Assembly: GCF_002939985.1 (NCBI RefSeq)
Contig: NZ_MDFM01000029.1
Location: forward strand, 1 to 64,000
Reading direction: 5' to 3'
Length of the DNA: 64,000 nt
DNA from: Xanthomonas hortorum pv. cynarae
Lineage (GTDB): Bacteria > Pseudomonadota > Gammaproteobacteria > Xanthomonadales > Xanthomonadaceae
In this document: positions 57,964 through 64,000 of the stretch, piece by piece
Position numbering within the stretch: position 1 is the first letter of the stretch
Layout of the letters: each line of letters starts with the position of its first letter
Made by a program: the position numbers and the translations under genes
The notes under the pieces: model-generated
What the model saw: the letters and a program-made list of their open reading frames with translations, nothing else
What the model was told of the DNA's origin: nothing
Database searches by the model: none

Positions 57964-58446
57964 ATGCGCACGTTATTCCGCCCCTCGTTGTTGGCACTCG
58001 TCCTACTCTGTAGTCCTGCCTTGCATGCCGCATCGCGGCCTGCGGCTGTGCGTGCGCCTGTTTCGGCGCCTGCGCCTGCGAATGGTGCTGTCGCCGTCGG
58101 TGGCGATACTGTCGCCAGCGACCCGAGCGTGCCGTTGCCGGCCACGCTGAAGTCCGGCATGGGCTACCGCGCGTTCGCGCAGACGGTGATGGAGCAGGGC
58201 TGGCAGCCGGTGGACCCGCTGGCCGCCGACAGCTGCATGGCCGCAGGCGATTGCGTTGTCGAATTCGTTGCGCCCGGCGGGAGTGCGCAGCTGCGCGTGC
58301 AGGTCGGGTCGCAGGCCGGCGCGGCGGTGGCGAGCAGCTGGCAAGCGCGGCAGGTGCCGTTGAATCGCATCGGCAACCCCACGGCATCGGCCGTGGATGC
58401 CAAGGCCGCACCGGCCGCGGCAAACGTGGCCGACACGCCGCGCTGA
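57964..58446 (+). CDS. Small periplasmic protein of unknown function
   Basis: Not recognised. 160 residues with a signal peptide (RTLFRPSLLALVLLCSPALHAAS), an Ala/Pro/Val-rich linker, and a compact central part with one Cys pair (DSCMAAGDCVVEF) that could form a disulfide. The C-terminus is again Ala-rich. Confidence 0.75.
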   Translation: MRTLFRPSLLALVLLCSPALHAASRPAAVRAPVSAPAPANGAVAVGGDTVASDPSVPLPATLKSGMGYRAFAQTVMEQGWQPVDPLAADSCMAAGDCVVEFVAPGGSAQLRVQVGSQAGAAVASSWQARQVPLNRIGNPTASAVDAKAAPAAANVADTPR

Positions 58447-58578
58447 GCGTGGTTCCGTAGAGCCCAGGTGCGCGGCGTATCATGGCGCTGCGTGCGTTGC
58501 GTTGTGCACTGATGGTGCGCGTAGCACAGTCGCGTCTTTCCTGATCCCGAGTCCATTGGCCTGCATGAATCCTCCTGC

Positions 58579-59313
58579 ATGAAGAGCATCGATCCTGCCG
58601 ATCTGGAAGCGCTGTTCGATGCCGTGCCGGACGTGCTGTTCTTCGTCAAGGATCGCGAGGGCCGCTACACCCACGTCAACCAGACCATGCTGCGGCGGCT
58701 GGGGCTGAAGTCGCGCAAGGAGTTGATCGGCAAGCGCGTTGCCGAGGTCTATCCCAGCGGCTTGGGCGCCAATTACGCCAATCAGGACGAGCAAGTGCTG
58801 GCCGGTGCGGTGATCGACAACCTGCTGGAGCTGCATCTGTTCGCCAACCGCGAACCGGGTTGGTGCCTGACCTGCAAACGTCCGCTGCTGGTGGACGGCA
58901 AGGTACAGGGCATCATCGGCATCTCGCGCGATCTGGGGCCGCAGGATGGGCATGAATCGCAGTACGAAAAGCTGCGGCTTGCGCTGGCGTATCTCAACGC
59001 CAACTACGCACAGAACGTCCGTATGCAGGCACTGGTGGAAATCACCGGATTTTCGATGTCCAAACTGCAACGCTCGTTTCGCAAGGTATTCCAGCTCACG
59101 CCGCAACAGGTGCTGGCCAAGCTACGCCTGCAGATGGCGCTGCATCTGCTGCACGGAAACAAGAGTCTCACCGAAATCGGGCATGCCTGCGGTTTCAGTG
59201 ATCAAAGCGCCTTTGCACGGCAGTTCAAGCTGGCGGTCGGCATGACGCCACGCGAGTACCGCGCGCTGGCTAACGCTGCGCAGTTTCCTACCGGAACGTC
59301 TGAGAGCACCTAA
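58579..59313 (+). CDS. PAS-AraC transcriptional regulator
   Basis: A 244-residue regulator. Residues ~5-115 are a PAS sensor (LFDAVPDVLFFVKDREGRYTHVNQTMLRRLG); residues ~140-235 are an AraC DNA-binding domain with two helix-turn-helix motifs (MQALVEITGFSMSKLQRSFRKV and LTEIGHACGFSDQSAFARQFKLAVGMTPREYR). Signal and target unknown. Confidence 0.92.
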   Translation: MKSIDPADLEALFDAVPDVLFFVKDREGRYTHVNQTMLRRLGLKSRKELIGKRVAEVYPSGLGANYANQDEQVLAGAVIDNLLELHLFANREPGWCLTCKRPLLVDGKVQGIIGISRDLGPQDGHESQYEKLRLALAYLNANYAQNVRMQALVEITGFSMSKLQRSFRKVFQLTPQQVLAKLRLQMALHLLHGNKSLTEIGHACGFSDQSAFARQFKLAVGMTPREYRALANAAQFPTGTSEST

Positions 59314-59402
59314 ACGAGACGACTGCGCGGCAGCGGAGTTAGTCGGATGTGTGGTGCCCTCACTGCAGCAGAGAATTGAGGCAAAAGCGGAGTTGGTCGA
59401 GT

Positions 59403-59510
59403 GCGCGGTGCCCTCACCGCTCGCGGGACACGCCGCAAGTACGTCCATGTAGGCTCGGTGGCGGCATCCATGCCGCCACACGGTCCCGCAAGCGGTGAGG
59501 ACACCGCACC
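59403..59510. repeat. Palindromic element, copy D (type II, + orientation)
   Basis: Outer stem GCGGTGCCCTCACCGCTCGC... pairs with GCAAGCGGTGAGGACACCGC (22 of 24 when including the GGGA/TCCC ends). The same asymmetric core as copy B is present, and the inner stem is TGGCGGCAT/ATGCCGCCA. It is copy C in reverse complement with about 10 differences. Confidence 0.88.
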
Positions 59511-59630
59511 AGAGAGTGAGTCGGTTGCTTTGTTGAAAGCCCGCTTGTTTCTCGGCTTGTCTTTGGAAGCTGATTGAGCGCGCCGTTACCCAAACGACGC
59601 AAATCATGCACTGCTTGCACCATGCACCCC

Positions 59631-59771
59631 GACCATCTCGACTGGTCCTTGCCCGCCCACCGTCGCGGGACCTTACGCGGCATGGATGCCGCGTAAGAGC
59701 CTACAAGGACGTACTTGCGGCGTGTCCCGCGATGGTGGGCGGGCAAGGGCCCTGCAGCCAAGCCGCAGATC
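59631..59771. repeat. Palindromic element, copy E (type I, - orientation)
   Basis: Nearly exact reverse complement of copy B at 18281, including the inner stem CTTACGCGGCAT/ATGCCGCGTAAG. Together with copy D it forms a mirrored pair of the 18-kb cluster. Confidence 0.9.
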
Positions 59772-59994
59772 ATCCGCCCTACAACTGATCTCTCCGTGCT
59801 AGCCAACCAATCACTCCTAGACAACCAAGATTTCGAGTCCTAGCGGCATCTCACCGCGCTTAGAGGCTGAGTGAGTTGCGCGCGCGGTGTCCTCGCCAAA
59901 GCACAATAGTGGTAGGTAGCGGATGAAATGCATTGGGCGCGAAACGACATGAAAGTCGCTCGCGCCCAAGTTTGCACGGCCTGTGCGGATGCGG

Positions 59995-62103
59995 TTACGC
60001 CAGCATGCGCACCTTTGGTTCACGTGCCCATTGGCGGGTCTTGGCGGCAGTAATGAATGCCTTGGTATCTGCGGCTGCAATCACGCCCGCGTCCTTGCCG
60101 ACATTGCCAGCCTTGAGCAGCAGCTGCGCGCCATCGTCGTAGGCGATTGCCTTCAGATGCGCCCACGCGTTGCTGACGAAATCCAGTGCAGCCGATTCGC
60201 GCGTCAGCAGCTTGGCTGCTTCCGAGGACAACAGCACTGCCACCGCATCGAACACCACTGATGGTGTGCCTGCCAATTGGCCGTCGGCGGCCAGTTGCTT
60301 GCCGTCGCTGAGCTTGGCGCCGCCCACTTTCGGCGCGACGATTTTGACTGTGGCACCCGCGGCTTCGGCAGCCTTGCGCACCGCCTTGATCGCAGCGGCA
60401 TCCGAGCCATCGTGAATGAGGATGCCCACAGTGCGGCCCTGCAAGGTGTCCTTCATCTTGCCGATCAGCTGCAAGGCCGGCGACAACGGCATGTCGGTTG
60501 GCGCAACCGCAGCCGGTGGTGCCGGCGGCAACGTGGTCATGCCCATGCCATCGGCCACACGCTGTGCCAGCGCTGGGTCGATGTGACGCAGATGGCCCAC
60601 GATGGCTTCGCGCACGTGCGCGGTTTCTACCTTGGATAATTCGAACACCAGTGCCGACGCCATATGCGCCTGCTCCGGCGCGGTCTGGCTGCGAAAGAAC
60701 ATCCGCGCCTGGCTGTAATGATCGGCAAAACTTTCTGCACGCACGCGGCCCTTGGCGCCGTCTTCGGCCGGTGTCGCATGGCTCGGGAATCCGCGCAGCG
60801 CCTCACGCGGTGCATCGGCTTGCAGCGAGCTGGGCTCGTATGCGACACGCCCCTTCGGCACGCCCATCTGCATATGGCCGTCGCGCTGATTGTTGGCGAA
60901 CGGGCACTTGGGCGCGTTGACCGGGATCTGATGGAAGTTGGGTCCACCCAGACGGCTCAACTGCGTATCCAGATACGAGAACAGGCGGCCCTGCAGCAGC
61001 GGGTCGTTGCTGAAGTCGATACCCGGAACGATATTGGCCGGGCAATACGCCACTTGCTCGGTCTCGGCGAAGAAGTTGTCCGGCCAGCGGTCCAGCACCA
61101 TGCGGCCGACGATCTGCAGCGGCACCAGCTCTTCCGGGATCACCTTGGTCGAATCCAGATGATCGAACGGGAATGCATCGGCTTCCGCCTCGGTAAACAA
61201 CTGCACGCCCAGTTCCCACTCTGGGAAATCGCCGCTCTGGATCGATTCGAACAGATCGCGACGATGGAAGTCCTGATCGGCACCGGCGATCTTGACCGCT
61301 TCGTCCCAGATGGTGGACTGCAGGCCGAGCTTGGGACGCCAATGGAATTTTACGAAGGTGCTGTCGCCGTTTTCGTTGAGGAAACGGAAACTGTGGATGC
61401 CGAAGCCTTCGATCATGCGTAGCGAGCGCGGAATCGTGCGGTCGCTCATCGCCCACATGATCATGTGCATCGATTCAGGCGTCAGCGAGATGAAATCCCA
61501 GAACGTGTCGTGCGCGCTGGCGGCCTGCGGAAAACCGCGATCGGGCTCCATCTTCACCGCATGGATCAGGTCCGGGAACTTCATCGAATCCTGGATGAAG
61601 AACACCGGGATGTTGTTGCCCACCAGATCCCAGTTGCCTTCCTTGGTGTAGAACTTCACCGCAAACCCGCGCACATCGCGCGGCGTATCCACCGAGCCGG
61701 CGCCGCCGGCGACGGTGGAAAAACGCGTGAACAATGGGGTCTTTTCGCCGACCTCGGTGAAGATCGTGGCCGTGGTGTACTGGCTCAACGACTTGGTCAG
61801 CTCGAAATAGCCGTGCGCCGCGCTACCGCGCGCATGCACGATGCGCTCGGGAATGCGCTCATGATCGAAGTGGGTGATCTTCTCGCGCAGAATGAAGTCT
61901 TCCAGCAACGTCGGGCCGCGCGGCGTTGCGCGTAGCGAGTTCTGGTTGTCGCCAACCGGGATGCCCTGGTTGGTGGTCAGTTGCGGATGCGTGCCACCGG
62001 CTTTTTGATGCAACTCATCGCCCGTACCGCGCAATGTTTCGGGTGTTGCGCTGACGGGAGCAATCGAAGGAACTTGCGCGGGCTTGCTGGGGGACTTAGG
62101 CAT
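59995..62103 (-). CDS. katE: Large-subunit catalase HPII type with DJ-1-like C-terminal domain
   Basis: A 702-residue catalase. Active-site His in [15 protein letters not shown], Asn in [13 protein letters not shown], and proximal heme Tyr in [13 protein letters not shown] are all present. The C-terminal ~170 residues form a flavodoxin/DJ-1-like domain ([20 protein letters not shown]), characteristic of large-subunit catalases. Slightly shorter than E. coli HPII (753). A stationary-phase and host-oxidative-burst defence enzyme in plant pathogens. It is not in an operon. Confidence 0.95.
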   Translation of the reverse strand: MPKSPSKPAQVPSIAPVSATPETLRGTGDELHQKAGGTHPQLTTNQGIPVGDNQNSLRATPRGPTLLEDFILREKITHFDHERIPERIVHARGSAAHGYFELTKSLSQYTTATIFTEVGEKTPLFTRFSTVAGGAGSVDTPRDVRGFAVKFYTKEGNWDLVGNNIPVFFIQDSMKFPDLIHAVKMEPDRGFPQAASAHDTFWDFISLTPESMHMIMWAMSDRTIPRSLRMIEGFGIHSFRFLNENGDSTFVKFHWRPKLGLQSTIWDEAVKIAGADQDFHRRDLFESIQSGDFPEWELGVQLFTEAEADAFPFDHLDSTKVIPEELVPLQIVGRMVLDRWPDNFFAETEQVAYCPANIVPGIDFSNDPLLQGRLFSYLDTQLSRLGGPNFHQIPVNAPKCPFANNQRDGHMQMGVPKGRVAYEPSSLQADAPREALRGFPSHATPAEDGAKGRVRAESFADHYSQARMFFRSQTAPEQAHMASALVFELSKVETAHVREAIVGHLRHIDPALAQRVADGMGMTTLPPAPPAAVAPTDMPLSPALQLIGKMKDTLQGRTVGILIHDGSDAAAIKAVRKAAEAAGATVKIVAPKVGGAKLSDGKQLAADGQLAGTPSVVFDAVAVLLSSEAAKLLTRESAALDFVSNAWAHLKAIAYDDGAQLLLKAGNVGKDAGVIAAADTKAFITAAKTRQWAREPKVRMLA

Positions 62104-62143
62104 GGGACTCCACTCTGGCGGGCTAGAGCGGCCAACAACAGGT

Positions 62144-62256
62144 AGCGAGCAGTCGTCAGGTGATGCGGACGGCCCTGAGAACCGGAGTGTACGTCTGGTA
62201 CACGCCGATTCGGAGCACCGGCCGCGCCCGCCTGACGGCTGCGCAGTAGCTTGTTA
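62144..62256. repeat. Long imperfect palindrome, family III copy 2
   Basis: Outer arms GAGCAGTCGTCAGGTG and CGCCTGACGGCTGCGC resemble those at 39965-40080. The centre here is GTGTAC-GTCTG-GTACAC, a perfect 6-bp hairpin. It lies upstream of katE. Nothing else was recognised up to 62448. Confidence 0.7.
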
Positions 62257-62448
62257 GTCGCTCTTGGGATGCGGACTGATCAACGAGCTTGGGAGCGGCG
62301 CTGTTAATTGCACGTGTCTACATGCGAACGAATACTCACATGCAGCCAGAAGTTTGCGATGCATCGCAGCGAGATGTTGCGTGTGTCACGCAACGTGCCG
62401 ATGCAGTGCACGTGCTCACATCTAACGAGCCCGACTGTTGTGACTTGG

Positions 62449-63303
62449 CTACAGCAGATCCAGCGGCTGTTTGCGCGTTGGCGGTGGAAATGCATGGTCC
62501 AGTTCGGCAAGATCCTGGGCATCCAGTTGCAACGTGCACGCTGCTGCGTTGGCACGCACGTGTGCAGGTGTTCCCGATTCGGGAATGGCGATGACCTTGC
62601 CGCTGCGAATCGCCCACGCCAACGCCACCGCAGTTGCGGCCACGCCACGTCGTTCGCCAATGGCGTGCAGCACCGGGTGATCCAGCAATGCGCGGCTTCC
62701 CAACGGCGAATACGCCATTACCGTGACCTCGTGCTGTGCACACCACGGCAGCAGATCGAATTCGATACCGCGGCTGCCGGCGTGATACAGCACCTGATTG
62801 ACCAGGCAATGCTGTCCGCCCTCAATGTCCCACAGCTCCTGCATATCCTCGACATCGAAATTCGACACGCCCCAGTCGCGGATCTTGCCGGCATCGCGCA
62901 AGGCCTCGAATGCATCGACCACTTCGCGCAGATCGCTGCCGCCACGCCAATGCAGCAGATACAGATCCAGCGTGCGGACGCCAAGCCGTTGCAGGCTGGC
63001 TTCGCAGGCACGCGCAATGCCGCGCGCGCTGGCGTTGCTTGGCAATACTTTCGACACCAGATACGGCGGCTGCGCGCTGCCGATGGCCTGGCTGATCAGT
63101 TGCTCGGAGCGCCCGTTGCCATACATCTCGGCGGTATCGATCAAGCGCATGCCCAGCTGTTGGCCGGTCTGCAGCGCATCGATTTCCTGCTGCGGCGCAT
63201 GTCGACCCTGGCCCAGGTTCCACGAGCCCAGGCCGAGCGCGGGCACGTTGCGCCCATTTCGCAGGCGCACCTCCGGGCAGTGCTGCAAGGTGGATTCGGA
63301 CAT
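62449..63303 (-). CDS. Aldo/keto reductase
   Basis: A 284-residue (alpha/beta)8 NADPH reductase. Catalytic Asp and Tyr in DTAEMYGNGRSEQL, Lys in VSKVLP, His in LLHWRG; the cofactor end motif IAIPESGTPAHVRANAAA is intact. Substrate not deducible; the group is often annotated as 2,5-diketo-gluconate or general carbonyl reductase. Separated from the downstream esterase by 60 bases in the same direction, so they may be co-transcribed. Confidence 0.9.
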   Translation of the reverse strand: MSESTLQHCPEVRLRNGRNVPALGLGSWNLGQGRHAPQQEIDALQTGQQLGMRLIDTAEMYGNGRSEQLISQAIGSAQPPYLVSKVLPSNASARGIARACEASLQRLGVRTLDLYLLHWRGGSDLREVVDAFEALRDAGKIRDWGVSNFDVEDMQELWDIEGGQHCLVNQVLYHAGSRGIEFDLLPWCAQHEVTVMAYSPLGSRALLDHPVLHAIGERRGVAATAVALAWAIRSGKVIAIPESGTPAHVRANAAACTLQLDAQDLAELDHAFPPPTRKQPLDLL

Positions 63304-63363
63304 GTGTGACTCCTATAACGCTGGATTGGGTGTGACGGCCATTTGCCATCTGTGCGGGTCGCT

Positions 63364-64000
63364 CTAATGCAACGGTGGCTGCACGGATGTGGACGCGGCG
63401 TGCGCTTGCGCATCCCAGAACGGACAGCGATGACGTTGCACGAAGTCGGGCGTTGCCCCGATCCTGCCCGGCGACAACATCAACGGCGTGTCGCCATCGA
63501 AGCGCGGCCACGGCGGCCGTCCGCCACCATTCGGATCGCCGGTGCGCGCAAACGCACCCCAGTAATCCTGCAAGGTATCGGCAAGCGCCTGCTGCGCCGG
63601 GCTGAACTGCGGCTCGCCACTGAGCACCCACGGGCGCTGGAACAGATACACCAGTTCGGAGGCGTGATAGGCGCCCAGTGGCTGCGAAAACGGCAAGCGC
63701 AACAAACCGTACGGCGCCTGCGGGTCGTCGAACTCGTATGCATAGACCGCTGCGTGATCGCGCAACGCCCGGCCTAGCCGACGCGTGGGGCAGGCGAAGC
63801 CACCATCGGTGACGATGTCGGCATAGGCGTGCCAGCGCGATTGGGCAGCGACATCTGCGTACTGCGTCATGATCGCTGTTGGATCGGTATGCATGCGTTG
63901 CATGCGCGCCTCATAGCCGCTGCGCAACGTGAGTGCGCCGAAATAGGACAGCAGTTGCGCGAACAGGCGCCCTTCGTCGCGATTGTTGCCGATCAGCACC
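63364..64000 (-). CDS. Carboxylesterase type B, C-terminal part (cut by window edge)
   Basis: About 212 residues of a type-B carboxylesterase are visible; the N-terminus with the catalytic Ser lies beyond base 64000. Visible parts are IGNNRDEG (the acidic member is nearby), catalytic His in GAYHASELVYLFQRPW, and WGAFARTGDPNG, the usual end of the fold. Confidence 0.85.
   Translation of the reverse strand, partial: VLIGNNRDEGRLFAQLLSYFGALTLRSGYEARMQRMHTDPTAIMTQYADVAAQSRWHAYADIVTDGGFACPTRRLGRALRDHAAVYAYEFDDPQAPYGLLRLPFSQPLGAYHASELVYLFQRPWVLSGEPQFSPAQQALADTLQDYWGAFARTGDPNGGGRPPWPRFDGDTPLMLSPGRIGATPDFVQRHRCPFWDAQAHAASTSVQPPLH

Overview
This window is high-GC DNA from a plant-associated Xanthomonas, most likely X. 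campestris or a close relative. The evidence is the pair of type III effector genes (a XopQ-type nucleoside hydrolase and a 2049-residue AvrE/HopR1-like protein matching XopAM), plant-inducible-promoter (PIP) boxes, a LexA2-ImuA-ImuB-DnaE2 mutagenesis operon, many glycoside hydrolases, a TonB-dependent receptor locus and palindromic intergenic repeats. No tRNA, rRNA, CRISPR array, prophage or intact insertion sequence was seen. All statements come from reading the sequence; no database was searched.

Layout. 0-4.5 kb: a virulence islet with a papain-type cysteine protease, a decayed IS5-type transposase end, xopQ with a perfect PIP box, and an unidentified 249-residue protein. 4.5-18.2 kb: a TetR regulator, a phosphatase/NAD(P)HX dehydratase pair, a GH30 gene broken by a 16-bp tandem duplication, an SDR, a DUF429 protein, a GH92 mannosidase, an AlkB-like oxygenase, a cNMP-binding/TrxR-like fusion coupled to a UBP zinc finger protein, an EAL protein and an HD hydrolase. 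18.2-28.1 kb: palindromic repeats, a UvrA2-like ATPase, then a perfect PIP box and xopAM. 28.4-35 kb: a GH3 beta-glucosidase and a three-gene molybdenum aldehyde oxidase operon (paoABC-like). 35.2-43.1 kb: ECF sigma factor, FecR-like anti-sigma and TonB receptor, followed by a histidine acid phosphatase (phytase-like) and a phosphatase/sphingomyelinase-like gene with a jacalin-like tail, interrupted by an in-frame TGA. 43.3-50.3 kb: a Doc/AbrB toxin-antitoxin pair and the SOS mutagenesis operon, with a 57-codon ORF coupled at both ends between imuB and dnaE2. 50.6-64 kb: HDOD protein, OPT transporter, outer-membrane protein, S9 peptidase, small periplasmic protein, PAS-AraC regulator, more palindromic repeats, KatE-type catalase, aldo/keto reductase and a truncated carboxylesterase.

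How the parts work together. Three promoters (cysteine protease, xopQ, xopAM) carry PIP-like boxes with correctly spaced -10 hexamers, so these genes are probably one HrpX-controlled virulence set. The sigma/anti-sigma/receptor genes sit directly before two secreted phosphatase genes, which suggests a phosphorus or phosphorylated-compound scavenging locus. Three genes show recent or ongoing length or reading-frame change: the GH30 gene, the phytase-like gene with its 14-unit AGCAAC tract, and the EEP-jacalin gene.

The most notable unexplained signals are the mirrored pairs of hairpin elements at 18.3-18.7 and 59.4-59.8 kb, whose stems differ in sequence yet stay paired around a conserved core; the coupled small ORF in the SOS operon; and the 16-bp duplication that separates an export signal from its enzyme.
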